A stretch of DNA of 64,000 nucleotides from UBA1952 sp965246765 (GTDB lineage Bacteria > Bacteroidota > Bacteroidia > Chitinophagales > Chitinophagaceae), in contig CBDFFJ010000008.1 in NCBI GenBank assembly GCA_965246765.1, positions 62,001 through 126,000 of the forward strand, written 5' to 3'. The notes beneath the pieces were generated by a model that did not search any database, was not told where the DNA came from, and saw only the letters and a list, made by a program, of their open reading frames with translations. This document shows, piece by piece, positions 8,286 to 17,489 of the stretch (within the stretch, counting starts at the first letter, position 1; the number at the start of each line of letters is the position of its first letter). Both the position numbers and the translations under genes were made by a program.

Positions 8286-9214
8286 TGCTTCAGGGTAAGA
8301 TACTTCTGTGCGTTGTTGGGATCTACCACAGACAGCGTATTGAGATATTGTGAGCGTTCTTCCCGAGTCCCCTGCATAACTACTCGCGTGACCTCATCGC
8401 TCTTGGCATTGAAAAACGACTGCACCAATGTGCTCTGCTGGTTATCACGCAGCACCGTCTGGAGCACAGTAATCGCAGCAAGAACTTTAGCACGACCTTC
8501 AGAAGGCTTGTTATACATGATGTCAAGCCCCTCCCGGTGATAACTGTACCACGCCGCCCTGTAGCTGGCAAACCGGGGGCCCAGCAGCTGGTCAACGATC
8601 CAGTAGCGGTTGCGCTTGTCCTCAAAAGCTTTCCAACCTTTGATGCCGCCGTCTTCGGGAGCATTGTTTACAACGTTTTGCGCACGCTTAAAAAGGGCCG
8701 TTCCCGCAGTGGGAGAAAAAGAATCATAGTCAAGGCCAAGTATCAGATAGCAGTAGTAGGCGAGGGTAGCGGAGAGATTGGACGCAAGCGGATCAGGTCC
8801 GGCAACGCGGTTGTCGTCAAACGTGAGGGTGTTGAATTGAGAATAGTGGAACACGACATCCTTGTCAATGGTATTGATGGTGGGCGATGTGTAAGAGCTG
8901 TTGTACACCGGGCGCGTTGCCTGAACGCTAAGCGTAGCTGTGTAGAGATCAGGGTCTTTGTCAGACCGGCCGGTAATGTTGAGCAGCATATTGCAGTCAA
9001 TACGCTCTTGGGTACCATAGTCATCGTTTGTCCACTTGCGGGTGTTCAAAAACTCGGTGATGGCACGTTCCATTCCTGTAAAAAATGAAGGGTCCACTCC
9101 GGTAATCTTCTCATGGAGGATTTTGACCTTGCAGTTGAGCTCCTGCGCGCGCGCGGCGCCGCAAATTGAAACGCAGAGCGCCAAAACCAGAAATTTATAT
9201 AGCGGTTGTCTCAT
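8282..9214 (-). CDS. porD: Type IX secretion system protein PorD (DUF4835)
   Basis: A 310-residue exported protein with a signal peptide ending at about GAARA. The body matches the DUF4835/PorD pattern: LNCKVKILHEKI, then an EFLNTRKW segment, ERIDCNMLLNIT, and a FHYSQFNTLTFDDN core. PorD belongs to the set of proteins needed for type IX secretion and gliding in Bacteroidota; its exact job is poorly defined. The start overlaps the coaBC end by 20 bases, matching the widespread coaBC-DUF4835 neighbourhood of this phylum. The family call is strong; the mechanism is not known from sequence. Confidence 0.85.
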   Translation of the reverse strand: MRQPLYKFLVLALCVSICGAARAQELNCKVKILHEKITGVDPSFFTGMERAITEFLNTRKWTNDDYGTQERIDCNMLLNITGRSDKDPDLYTATLSVQATRPVYNSSYTSPTINTIDKDVVFHYSQFNTLTFDDNRVAGPDPLASNLSATLAYYCYLILGLDYDSFSPTAGTALFKRAQNVVNNAPEDGGIKGWKAFEDKRNRYWIVDQLLGPRFASYRAAWYSYHREGLDIMYNKPSEGRAKVLAAITVLQTVLRDNQQSTLVQSFFNAKSDEVTRVVMQGTREERSQYLNTLSVVDPNNAQKYLTLKQ

Positions 9215-10406
9215 GGCTTACCTGAAGAATTGCATTAACGATGGCCATAGCTGTTTCCTGCTTGGACTGAAGCGGCAGCGATTCCACTGCTCCATCGCGA
9301 AATAGCAGAGTTACTTTATTCGTGTCATACCCGAAACCCGCGCCGGAATCTTTTAGCGAATTGAGCACGATCATATCAGCATTCTTACCTTGAAGCTTCT
9401 GCATCGCATTGGCGTGCTCATCATTTGTTTCAAGCGCGAAGCCCACTAACATCTGATCGCCTCTTTTTCTGCTGCCGAGCGTTTTCAAAATATCCCTTGT
9501 CCGTGTGAGTGAGATTTCCAACGTTTCGCCGGTCTTTTTTATTTTCTGCGCCTGTGTTACCGTCGGCCTAAAGTCGGCCACCGCAGCAGCCAGTATTGCA
9601 ATGCTGGTTTGCGGGAAGGCTTCGGAAGCCGCGGCATACATCTCTTCGGCGCTTTCAACTGCAATCGTATGCACGCCGGGATAATTTGTGCTCAGGTGAG
9701 AAGGGCCTAACACAAGGGTTACTTTGGCGCCCTGAATTGCCAGGGCCTCGGCGAGCGCGATGCCCATTTTTCCGGTGGAAAAATTACCGATGAAACGAAC
9801 CGGGTCCAGACGCTCAAATGTTGGGCCTGCTGTTACCAATGCTTTCTGTCCGCTGAGCGGGAGCGCAACAGCGCCGTTAAAAAATTGCTTCAGAAAATCG
9901 CGTAAGGTCTCCGGCTCCGCCATCCGTCCCTCACCGATCAGGCCAGAGGCCAGCTCACCATGCGCAACCGGGATAATGGAATTGCCAAAACTTTTCAGCT
10001 GCGCCAGGTTGGCCCGCGTGGACGGGTGCATCCACATATCCTCATCCATAGCAGGCGCGATAAATACCGGGCAGGTTGCAGAAAGATAAACGGCGCACAC
10101 CAGATTGTCGCAAAGGCCGTTTGCCAGCTTTGCGAGCGTATTGGCACTGCACGGCGCTATCAGCATAGCATCTGCCCAACGGCCCAGCGCGACATGGTTG
10201 TTCCAGGCGGCGCCATCATGCACATTGCTGAAAACCTCGTGTTTTGAAACGGTAGAGAGCACGAGCGGCGTCACAAAATCTGTTGCTGCCGCCGTCATGA
10301 TCACTTTCACTTCAACTCCGGCCTTTATCAGCAGCCGGACAAGCTCCGGCGTTTTGTAGGCAGCAATGGAACCGGTGACGGCCAGGAGGATTTTCTTGCC
10401 CTTCAT
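9195..10406 (-). CDS. coaBC: Bifunctional phosphopantothenoylcysteine decarboxylase / phosphopantothenate-cysteine ligase
   Basis: Two fused coenzyme A biosynthesis enzymes in 403 residues. The N-terminal CoaC flavoprotein domain (about 1-185) begins KILLAVTGSIAAYKTPELVRLL and contains APAMDEDMW. The C-terminal CoaB ligase domain has the VTAGPTFERLDPVRFIGNFSTGKMG region and AAVADFRP. An upstream extension to 10535 would run into the divergent MaoC promoter and lacks family similarity, so the ATG at 10406 was chosen. This is the first gene of a minus-strand run with porD and DUF4296 behind it. Confidence 0.95.
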   Translation of the reverse strand: MKGKKILLAVTGSIAAYKTPELVRLLIKAGVEVKVIMTAAATDFVTPLVLSTVSKHEVFSNVHDGAAWNNHVALGRWADAMLIAPCSANTLAKLANGLCDNLVCAVYLSATCPVFIAPAMDEDMWMHPSTRANLAQLKSFGNSIIPVAHGELASGLIGEGRMAEPETLRDFLKQFFNGAVALPLSGQKALVTAGPTFERLDPVRFIGNFSTGKMGIALAEALAIQGAKVTLVLGPSHLSTNYPGVHTIAVESAEEMYAAASEAFPQTSIAILAAAVADFRPTVTQAQKIKKTGETLEISLTRTRDILKTLGSRKRGDQMLVGFALETNDEHANAMQKLQGKNADMIVLNSLKDSGAGFGYDTNKVTLLFRDGAVESLPLQSKQETAMAIVNAILQVSHETTAI

Positions 10407-10469
10407 TGCCTTGCAAGTTACTCTGTCTGGTATTCCGCAGCCGGCAATGGGGCAAATTCCCGTTCGGGC

Positions 10470-10477
10470 TACATTTG
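10470..10477 (+). promoter_or_regulatory. Candidate -7 box of the MaoC-like gene
   Basis: TACATTTG (TAnnTTTG consensus) lies 26 bases before the ATG at 10504. A -33 box is not convincing. The motif supports the short start of the hydratase gene over the in-frame start at 10366. Confidence 0.4.
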
Positions 10478-10503
10478 CCGCGTACCAAAAACGTTTTTTA
10501 CCA

Positions 10504-10917
10504 ATGCTTAAAGTAGGAGATGAGTTCCGCCACACATTCCGCTACACTCAGGATGATGTGGATACTTATGCCCGTGTGAGCGGAGATACCAACCCGCTGC
10601 ATACCGATGAAGCCGCCGGGGCCGCGTCCATGTTTGGCCGCCGGATTATCCATGGCTTTCTCGGGGCAAGCGTATTCACCAAAATATTCGGCGCGCTCTG
10701 GTATGCAGACGGGCATGTGTACCTGTCCCAGAGCATGAAGTGGATGAAGCCCATGTTTGTGGACACAGATTATGAAGCCGTGATTAAAGTAAAGGAGACC
10801 TTCCCCGAAAAGAATCGCATTACTTACGAGTGTGCCGTTTACGACAAGGCGAGCGGCGACCAGACTATCGCCGGCGAGGCCACGCTGCTGAATAAGAAGC
10901 AGTATGTGTGGAGCTGA
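10504..10917 (+). CDS. MaoC family hot-dog dehydratase
   Basis: A 137-residue single hot-dog domain protein of the (R)-specific enoyl-CoA hydratase/MaoC type. The hydratase signature is clear: DVDTYARVSGDTNPLHTDEAAG with the catalytic Asp and His, followed by RRIIHGFLGAS. It probably hydrates or dehydrates acyl-thioesters in the cytoplasm, but the chain length is unknown. The in-frame start at 10366 would overlap coaBC on the other strand and adds no conserved residues. A perfect palindrome right after the stop closes the transcript. Confidence 0.85.
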   Translation: MLKVGDEFRHTFRYTQDDVDTYARVSGDTNPLHTDEAAGAASMFGRRIIHGFLGASVFTKIFGALWYADGHVYLSQSMKWMKPMFVDTDYEAVIKVKETFPEKNRITYECAVYDKASGDQTIAGEATLLNKKQYVWS

Positions 10918-10930
10918 TGCCGATAGTTCA

Positions 10931-10962
10931 ATAGAAAACGCCTGCATGCAGGCGTTTTCTAT
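10931..10962. terminator. Perfect 32-base palindrome, probable terminator
   Basis: ATAGAAAACGCCTGCA is followed directly by its exact reverse complement, giving a 16-base-pair stem with A/T-rich ends. It begins 14 bases after the MaoC stop, and the TTTTCTAT side provides a short U run on the plus strand. Confidence 0.75.
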
Positions 10963-11016
10963 GTTAATTACTCTCTGAAGGTTTAGAGTCACTATACAGA
11001 TAATTAAATTTTACCC

Positions 11017-11397
11017 ATGAACACAGCTACTTTCCCATCCGGCTATCAGCAGCTAATGCCTTACCTGATCATTCCTGATCCCGGCGCGTTTATCCGATTT
11101 GCGCAGGAAGTGCTTGGCGCAGAGGAGAAGATGATCATGCGGGACGATGATGGCACGTATCGCCATTGTGAAATGTTTATCGGAGAAGCGGTAATAATGT
11201 TTTCAGCCTCTATGGACGGCTTTCCTGCACAGCCTGCCGGCCTGTTCGTGTATGTGGCTGATGCGGATGCATCCTATGCAAAAGCGCTTGAGACAGGCGC
11301 CACGTCTGTAATGCCTCCCGGCGACCAGCCATATGGACGAAGCTGCGGCGTGAAGGATACCAACGGAAATACGTGGTGGATCACTACAGCCGCATAG
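11017..11397 (+). CDS. VOC superfamily protein (glyoxalase/PhnB-like)
   Basis: A 126-residue single-domain protein of the vicinal oxygen chelate fold. It opens with MPYLIIPDPGAFIRFAQEVLGAEE, has the central RHCEMFIGEAVIMFSA strand pair and ends KDTNGNTWWITT, a PhnB/glyoxalase-like layout. Members are metal-dependent lyases, dioxygenases or resistance proteins, and the substrate cannot be told from sequence. It stands between a terminator and a membrane protein gene 9 bases downstream, which may share its transcript. Confidence 0.75.
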   Translation: MNTATFPSGYQQLMPYLIIPDPGAFIRFAQEVLGAEEKMIMRDDDGTYRHCEMFIGEAVIMFSASMDGFPAQPAGLFVYVADADASYAKALETGATSVMPPGDQPYGRSCGVKDTNGNTWWITTAA

Positions 11398-11406
11398 CCA
11401 GCATGC

Positions 11407-13158
11407 ATGAGGACAGCTAAACCAGCCGGGCGCGGCCGTGCATCACTTATCGGCTGCCTCCTCATTTGCGCGGCGCTGATATTTACCAGGACGGCCTATT
11501 CCGGACTGGCAGAGCCTCAGAAACCATTTACGGTTACGCAGTGGGATGCGTTTGGCTATTATCTCTATACCCCCGCAGTATTTATATACGGCGACTGCCA
11601 AAAGCTCAAGTGGATAGACAGCATCGACCAGCGTTACAACGTAAGCGGCGGTGGCGCTATGCCTGTAATACCGCATGACAACGGAAACAAGGTGGACAAA
11701 TACTTTTGCGGCGTCGCGCTGCTGCAAACGCCCATTTTTTGTCTCGCCCACCTATATGCGCACATCGCGGGTTATCCTGCAGATGGTTTTTCGCCGCCTT
11801 ATGAATATGCGCTGGCATACGGCGTGTTGCTCTATTGCCTGCTTGCCCTGTTTCTGCTGCGCAAGGTCCTGCTCCGTTATTTTGATGACCGTACTGTAGG
11901 CGTCACGCTGGCGCTACTCTGCATGGCGAGCAACTTCGTGCAGTATGCGGCTGTTGATAATGGACTAAGCCACGCCTACATCTTCCCGCTTTATGTGCTG
12001 ATGATCTGGCTGACGGCGCGCTGGCATGACCGGCCTTCAGCCACGCTTGCGGCCTGCATAGGCTACGTCGCCGGGCTGGCCACGATATGCCGGCCTACCG
12101 AAGCGATCATCTTCCTGATTCCGCTGCTTTGGAATACGCATAACCGGAGCGCTGCAAGCTTCAAGTGGAAGCTGGTGCGGAATAATCGCGCACACATCTT
12201 TCTTGCTGTGGCCGGAGGTCTGGCTGGCATCCTGCCGCAGCTCCTTTATTGGAAAGTAGTTACCGGCTCATTCATCTATGACGTAGGCAGCAAATGGGTG
12301 TTCTTAAATCCATGGTTTCGCGTGCTGACGGGTTGGGAGAAAGGCTGGTTTATCTATACGCCGGTAACCCTTTTGTTTGTTGGTGGCCTCTTCTTTATCA
12401 GAAATTATGTATTCCGGTATTCAGTGCTCATATTTTGTCTGCTGAACATCTGGATCGTGATTTCCTGGGATGAGTGGCAGTACGGCGCCTCATATGCCAC
12501 GCGGGCGCTGGTGCAAAGCTATCCGGTGTTTGCACTGCCGCTGGCTGCCGCCGTGGAGCGGATCAGTCGACTCCGGCTGTGGTATCTTCTCCTTGCCATC
12601 AGTGCGTACCTGACAGGCGTCAACCTTTTCCAGGTTTGGCAATACAACCGCACCATCCTGCATTACAGTGATATGAACCGGCGCTACTATAGCCGCATTT
12701 ACCTCAATCCGGATCCAACGCCTCTGGATATGAGCCTGCTGGATACCGGGGACTGGCCTGGCACTGAAAAAGGGTTTAAACGCCAGTTATTATTGTCAGA
12801 TACTTGCGGCCATATGCTGCAACTAAAAGGAGGCGAAGGGATAGAGATATCGGAAGTCCTTTTGCCCACAGGATCGTCGGGCAAAGATCAGTGGCTGAAG
12901 ATTTCCATACAGCTCACACCACCGTTCAACAGCTGGCGAAGCTGGTTGTGTCTTCGCTTGATCGCCGCAGCTACATTTAAGGAAACAAAGCTGCGATTAG
13001 ATAACCCGGTTGGGAGCGCGAGCGGCGCGTACGCATGTTACATGCGCGTGCCGGCTACTTTCAAAAACCCCGTATTGAGAGCCGAAATAAAATCCGATTT
13101 TGACTTTCATGCCTGCCTGGAATCTCAGGCAGTGGAGCTCCTTGAGCTTGCACATTAG
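11407..13158 (+). CDS. Integral membrane protein, GT-C glycosyltransferase-like
   Basis: A 583-residue protein with a first hydrophobic segment at about 13-29 and about eight to ten more up to about residue 430, followed by a soluble C-terminal domain rich in beta strands. A WDAFGYYLYTPA stretch in the first external loop, with an acidic residue near the membrane, and a later RPTEAIIFLIPLLW segment recall lipid-linked-sugar glycosyltransferases of the GT-C (ArnT/PMT) kind common in Bacteroidota. I do not recognise a specific family. It may glycosylate a lipid or protein on the periplasmic side; this is inference. Confidence 0.6.
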   Translation: MRTAKPAGRGRASLIGCLLICAALIFTRTAYSGLAEPQKPFTVTQWDAFGYYLYTPAVFIYGDCQKLKWIDSIDQRYNVSGGGAMPVIPHDNGNKVDKYFCGVALLQTPIFCLAHLYAHIAGYPADGFSPPYEYALAYGVLLYCLLALFLLRKVLLRYFDDRTVGVTLALLCMASNFVQYAAVDNGLSHAYIFPLYVLMIWLTARWHDRPSATLAACIGYVAGLATICRPTEAIIFLIPLLWNTHNRSAASFKWKLVRNNRAHIFLAVAGGLAGILPQLLYWKVVTGSFIYDVGSKWVFLNPWFRVLTGWEKGWFIYTPVTLLFVGGLFFIRNYVFRYSVLIFCLLNIWIVISWDEWQYGASYATRALVQSYPVFALPLAAAVERISRLRLWYLLLAISAYLTGVNLFQVWQYNRTILHYSDMNRRYYSRIYLNPDPTPLDMSLLDTGDWPGTEKGFKRQLLLSDTCGHMLQLKGGEGIEISEVLLPTGSSGKDQWLKISIQLTPPFNSWRSWLCLRLIAAATFKETKLRLDNPVGSASGAYACYMRVPATFKNPVLRAEIKSDFDFHACLESQAVELLELAH

Positions 13159-13176
13159 TAGTCTCGCAAGGTCTCT

Positions 13177-13214
13177 TAAAAAGAACATCCGCGGCAAAGG
13201 CGGATGTTTCTTTT
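13177..13214. terminator. Bidirectional terminator between convergent genes
   Basis: AAGAACATCCGC and GCGGATGTTTCTT pair into a 12-base-pair stem with one bulged T, and an A run on one side and a T run on the other serve both strands. It lies between the membrane protein gene (plus) and fumC (minus). Confidence 0.75.
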
Positions 13215-13231
13215 CGTGATTTTGCATCAGT

Positions 13232-14650
13232 TTAAATGGCTCCAACCATTCCTTTGGGTACTACCCAGGCATCAAACTGATCTTCGGTCATGTGCTCAAA
13301 GTCCAGTCCTTTCAGCTTGTATTCCAATGCTGCCTGTTTCAAGGTGATGCCACGCTTATGCGCATCCTGCGCGATGGCCGCGGCATTGTAGTAGCCGATT
13401 TTTGGATTAAGCGCCGTTACGAGCATCAGGGAATTGCTGACATGCTTCGCGATGTTCTCCTCAATGGGTGCCAGGCCTTCCGCACACTTGTCATTGAATG
13501 ATACACAGCCATCGCCGATCAGCCTTGCGCTGTGCAGGAAATTGTAGATCATGACCGGCTTGAACACATTCAGCTCAAAGTGACCCAGGGAGCCGCCCAC
13601 GGATACAGCCACGTCATTGCCCATGACCTGCGCCGCGATCATCGTCAGTGCTTCGCATTGGGTCGGATTCACCTTGCCCGGCATGATGGACGAGCCCGGC
13701 TCATTATCCGGAATAAACAGCTCGCCGATGCCCGCGCGCGGGCCGGATGCCAGCAGCCGGATGTCGTTGGCAATCTTCATCAGGCTAACGGCCACTGTCT
13801 TGAGCGCGCCGTGTGCCTCTACAATGGCGTCATGCGCTGCGAGTGATTCAAACTTGTTCTCGGCAGTAATGAAAGGAAGGCCTGTCAATTCCGCAATATT
13901 GGCCGCCACCTTCTCAGAATATCCCGGAGGCGTATTGATACCGGTGCCCACCGCCGTGCCGCCGAGCGCCAGCTCGGAGAGGTGCGACAGTGAGTTATTG
14001 ATGGCGCGAAGGCCATGGTCAAGCTGAGAAACATATCCGCTCAGTTCCTGTCCAACCGTAAGCGGTGTAGCATCCATCAGGTGCGTCCGGCCAATCTTTA
14101 CCACGTGCATGTAGGCCGCGCTCTTCGCGGCCAGCGTGTCGCGCAGCCTGGTGATGCCGGGAATGGTCGTCTCCACCAGCATCTTGTATGCAGCAATGTG
14201 CATTGCCGTCGGGAAGGTGTCATTGGAGGACTGGCTTTTGTTGACATCGTCGTTCGGGTTCAGCACCTTTTTCTCGTCCATCAGGCTTCCGCCGTTCAGC
14301 ACATGCGCGCGGTAGGCAACTACCTCGTTCACATTCATATTGCTTTGGGTGCCCGAGCCGGTCTGCCATACCACCAGAGGAAACTCGGCGTCCAGCTTTC
14401 CTTCCAGAATCTCGTCGCACACCTGCCCGATCAGCTTGCTTTTTTCTTCAGGAAGCACGCCTAGTTCTGTATTGGTCAGCGCGGCAGCCTTCTTTAGATA
14501 AGCAAATGCACGGATGATTTCTTTCGGCATCCGGTTGATGTCCTGCGCTATTTTGAAATTGTCAATGGAGCGCTGCGTCTGAGCGCCGAAGTAAGCGGTG
14601 GCGGGCACTTTTACCTCGCCCATGGTATCTTTTTCTGTGCGGAATTCCAT
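13232..14650 (-). CDS. fumC: Class II fumarate hydratase
   Basis: The iron-independent fumarase of the citric acid cycle, interconverting fumarate and malate. At 472 residues it has the full family length. SGTQSNMNVNEV, the KSQSSNDTFPTA segment, the GRTHLMDATPLTVGQE block and the superfamily signature GSSIMPGKVNP are all intact. The start is ATG at 14650, with a TACATTTG -7 box 21 bases upstream on the minus strand. It diverges from the SDR gene. Confidence 0.97.
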   Translation of the reverse strand: MEFRTEKDTMGEVKVPATAYFGAQTQRSIDNFKIAQDINRMPKEIIRAFAYLKKAAALTNTELGVLPEEKSKLIGQVCDEILEGKLDAEFPLVVWQTGSGTQSNMNVNEVVAYRAHVLNGGSLMDEKKVLNPNDDVNKSQSSNDTFPTAMHIAAYKMLVETTIPGITRLRDTLAAKSAAYMHVVKIGRTHLMDATPLTVGQELSGYVSQLDHGLRAINNSLSHLSELALGGTAVGTGINTPPGYSEKVAANIAELTGLPFITAENKFESLAAHDAIVEAHGALKTVAVSLMKIANDIRLLASGPRAGIGELFIPDNEPGSSIMPGKVNPTQCEALTMIAAQVMGNDVAVSVGGSLGHFELNVFKPVMIYNFLHSARLIGDGCVSFNDKCAEGLAPIEENIAKHVSNSLMLVTALNPKIGYYNAAAIAQDAHKRGITLKQAALEYKLKGLDFEHMTEDQFDAWVVPKGMVGAI

Positions 14651-14670
14651 CTTGTTCGGGATTTGTGCGG

Positions 14671-14678
14671 CAAATGTA
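14671..14678 (-). promoter_or_regulatory. Candidate -7 box of fumC
   Basis: Read on the minus strand this is TACATTTG (TAnnTTTG), 20 bases upstream of the fumC ATG. A TTTG lies about 25 bases further up, a spacing slightly longer than usual, with a small GCGGC/GCCGC hairpin between the two boxes. Confidence 0.45.
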
Positions 14679-14747
14679 ACGGCGCGGCATTTTGCCGCGT
14701 ATGCAAAGGGCTATACTTTGCGCGGCAAGCATCATCAAACAACTAAT

Positions 14748-15458
14748 TTGAAATCTGAAACTAAGAACGCCGTCGTCACTGGCGCCACGCAGGGCATCGG
14801 CAAAGCCATCGCTGAGGTTCTTCTGGCGAATGGCTGCAACCTGGCCGTGTGTGCCCGCAACGAGGCGGATCTCGCGTCAGTAAAAACGGCGTGGCAGGCT
14901 CAATACCCCGGGGCCGGGATCTTTACCAGCGCAGCTGATTTTTCGAAGCCCGAAGACGTTGCCCGTTTCGCAGTTGAAGTCAGGCGCGCATTCCCGCATG
15001 TGGACATCCTGGTCAATAATGCCGGGATCTTCCAGCCCGGAGACATTGCTACCGAGCCGCGCGGCCAGCTGGAAAGCATGATGCAGGTAAATCTGTACAG
15101 CGCCTATCACCTCACGCGCACGGTTCTCCCGCAAATGAATGATGGCGGCCACATCTTTAATATATGCTCCGTTGCCAGCCTGAGGGCATATCCGAATGGC
15201 GGCTCTTACAGCATCACTAAGTATGCGCTGATGGGTTTTTCGGAAAACCTGCGCGAAGAACTAAAACCTCGTGGGATAAAGGTGACGGCGCTTTGCCCCG
15301 GCGCAACCTGGAGCCGCTCCTGGAGCGGAAGCGGCGTGCCAGAAGAGCGCATTATGGCTGCCAGTGACATTGCAAAAATACTATGGGCGGCATATTCTCT
15401 TAGCGCTCAGGCCGACGTGGAAACTATAGTCATGCGCCCTACCGCCGGCGACCTTTAG
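14748..15458 (+). CDS. Short-chain dehydrogenase/reductase
   Basis: A classical NAD(P)-dependent SDR of 236 residues. The cofactor motif TGATQGIG is at 11-18, NNAG at 90-93, a catalytic Ser at 141 or 144, and YSITK with Tyr154 and Lys158. The frame stays open upstream, but those residues overlap fumC and the promoter region and show no SDR similarity. The best start is TTG at 14748, about ten residues before the cofactor motif as is normal. The substrate is unknown. It is followed after 90 bases by batD. Confidence 0.83.
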   Translation: MKSETKNAVVTGATQGIGKAIAEVLLANGCNLAVCARNEADLASVKTAWQAQYPGAGIFTSAADFSKPEDVARFAVEVRRAFPHVDILVNNAGIFQPGDIATEPRGQLESMMQVNLYSAYHLTRTVLPQMNDGGHIFNICSVASLRAYPNGGSYSITKYALMGFSENLREELKPRGIKVTALCPGATWSRSWSGSGVPEERIMAASDIAKILWAAYSLSAQADVETIVMRPTAGDL

Positions 15459-15517
15459 ACAGTTTTCATTTAACGCGATTTTAAGCCCGCCCGCAGACGA
15501 GCCCGCAGGCACGCGAC

Positions 15518-15525
15518 TAATTTTG
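15518..15525 (+). promoter_or_regulatory. Candidate -7 box of batD
   Basis: TAATTTTG fits TAnnTTTG and lies 23 bases before the batD ATG. No -33 box at the usual distance is seen. Confidence 0.35.
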
Positions 15526-15548
15526 TCAAGGTCTCCTTTACGAAAGCC

Positions 15549-17489
15549 ATGAACACTCCGTTCCGGACAATTCCTTTTCTGTCAGCGCTGTTTTTGCTTG
15601 CCGCTTGCGGCAACGCGGAGGCGCAGAATGTGGTTTTTTCTGCGAATGCCAATGCATCTAAAATTGGCGTCGCCGATCAGCTGCAGGTAACGTACACCAT
15701 TCAGGATGTGGACGGATTGCAGTCGTTGAATCCGAACTTTAAAGACTTTAAGGTGCTTGGCGGCCCGTTTCAGTCACAGAGCACCAACATGCAGGTAGTG
15801 GGCAACCGGATGATTCAGAGCTCCAGCATTTCGCTCACATTTATTCTTCAGGCAAAGCATACCGGCGCCATTGTTATTCCTCCGGCTACAGCCAAAGACG
15901 CGGCAGGCCACAGCTTTCAATCCAATACGCTGCCTGTAGAGGTGGTTAGCGGATCGCTGGCGGCAAGGCAGCCGCAACGGCAGGCAAGTCCCTTCGGAAA
16001 TGATCCTTTTGGCGGAGCGGATCCGTTTGCGGCGGCGCAGCCCGGTCGGCGTTCCGCGCCGCAGCAGATTCAAGAGGCTCCTAAAGTAAACATTGGCAAA
16101 GACATTTTCATTAAGGTGGATGTGGACAAGAAATCCGTTCATCTGGGCGAGCAGGTCACGGCGCTGTACAAGCTTTACGCCCGCATCCCCATGCAGGTTG
16201 CCATCTCCAAGCTGCCCTCGCTAAACGGCTTCTGGACGCAGGATTTTGACCTGCCAAAGCAACCCAAGCCTGTAGAAGAGATTGTGGACGGAAAGCGATA
16301 CCAGGTATTCGTACTGAAAAAGTCGGCACTTTTTCCGCAACAGTCTGGTACCCTCACGCTTGACGCGGCAGAAGCTGACGGCAACGCAAGGGTTGTTACG
16401 CAGGTGCAGCGCAATAATCCGTTTGACGACCCCTTCTTCAAGCAGGCCTTTGGCGGTAGCCTAATGATGAGCGACCCGTTTTTCAATGATCCTTTCGGTG
16501 ATGTAGCCTACGAGAATGTCCCGGTGCATCTCAAAAGCACGCCTGTGACCATCAGCGTGACAGACCTTCCGGAAAAAGACAAGCCCGCCGGCTTTACCGG
16601 CGCTGTCGGGTCATTTGTCCTGTCTTCAAAGATGGATAAGACTACGCTCTCCACGGACGATGTAGCGACACTCACGCTCAAAATATCCGGCAGCGGCAAC
16701 CTCAAGCTTTTTGACGCGCCCAGGCTCAGCTTACCAAATGGCCTTGATGTGTATGAGCCGGGTATTCTTGATACCATAACCGGCCGAAGCACCACTATCA
16801 GCGGCGATAAGGTGGTTACTTATACGATTGCCCCCCGTAAGTCGGGCGACTACGTGCTGCCGCCGGTATCGCTGTCCTGGTATGATCCCAAAAGCAATAG
16901 CTATAAAACAGCCGCGACCGCTGCGCTCAGGCTGCATGTGTCTCCAGGCAAAGGCATACTAACCGCGGCAGCCGGCAAAGCAGCCGGCGGTGATATTTAC
17001 GACGGCCTGAATCTCCATGCCGCCCGCCCGCTCATCTTATCGCCCGGTTACTGGGCAATGTATAGCCTGCCGCTTCTGGCTTTTGTCGGGATGGTGGTTT
17101 ACCGGCGTCGCAAGGATGAAGAGGCGGCGCACGCTGATGAGTTCCGGACGCGCAAGGCGGGCAATGTAGCGCAGAAGCGCCTGGCCGCTGCCGGCATTAT
17201 GCTTCAAAAGGGTGCTTCACGGGGCTTTTACGATGAGTTGTCTAAAGCGATCTGGCTGTATCTCAGCGATAAGCTCGGCATTCCTATTTCGGCTTTAGGC
17301 AAGGCTTCTGCCGGTCAGGCAATGGCGCAGCGCGGCGTGCCTGAGCCCATACGTCTGCAAACCGAGGCATTGCTCAACGAATGCGAGCTTGCGCTCTACG
17401 CTCCGGTAGGCGGCAGCCAGCAGATGCAGCAGAGCTTCTCAGAGGCGGCGTCAGTCATCAATGGTCTTGAACGTACTTTGTGGGTCTAA
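15549..17489 (+). CDS. batD: BatD family protein (aerotolerance operon)
   Basis: A 646-residue envelope protein with a signal peptide (residues 1-25; an LLAACG lipobox-like stretch is also present), several beta-sandwich segments and one membrane span at about 498-517 (YWAMYSLPLLAFVGMVVY) before a cytoplasmic tail. It matches BatD (oxygen-tolerance family), with typical VGNRMIQSSSISLTFILQA and FTGAVGSF segments. A Pro/Asp/Phe-rich linker near 150-170 (FGNDPFGGADPF) and a similar one near 295-320 stand out. Bat proteins are linked to stress or oxygen tolerance, but the mechanism is unclear. The stop overlaps the batE start in TAATG. Confidence 0.88.
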   Translation: MNTPFRTIPFLSALFLLAACGNAEAQNVVFSANANASKIGVADQLQVTYTIQDVDGLQSLNPNFKDFKVLGGPFQSQSTNMQVVGNRMIQSSSISLTFILQAKHTGAIVIPPATAKDAAGHSFQSNTLPVEVVSGSLAARQPQRQASPFGNDPFGGADPFAAAQPGRRSAPQQIQEAPKVNIGKDIFIKVDVDKKSVHLGEQVTALYKLYARIPMQVAISKLPSLNGFWTQDFDLPKQPKPVEEIVDGKRYQVFVLKKSALFPQQSGTLTLDAAEADGNARVVTQVQRNNPFDDPFFKQAFGGSLMMSDPFFNDPFGDVAYENVPVHLKSTPVTISVTDLPEKDKPAGFTGAVGSFVLSSKMDKTTLSTDDVATLTLKISGSGNLKLFDAPRLSLPNGLDVYEPGILDTITGRSTTISGDKVVTYTIAPRKSGDYVLPPVSLSWYDPKSNSYKTAATAALRLHVSPGKGILTAAAGKAAGGDIYDGLNLHAARPLILSPGYWAMYSLPLLAFVGMVVYRRRKDEEAAHADEFRTRKAGNVAQKRLAAAGIMLQKGASRGFYDELSKAIWLYLSDKLGIPISALGKASAGQAMAQRGVPEPIRLQTEALLNECELALYAPVGGSQQMQQSFSEAASVINGLERTLWV

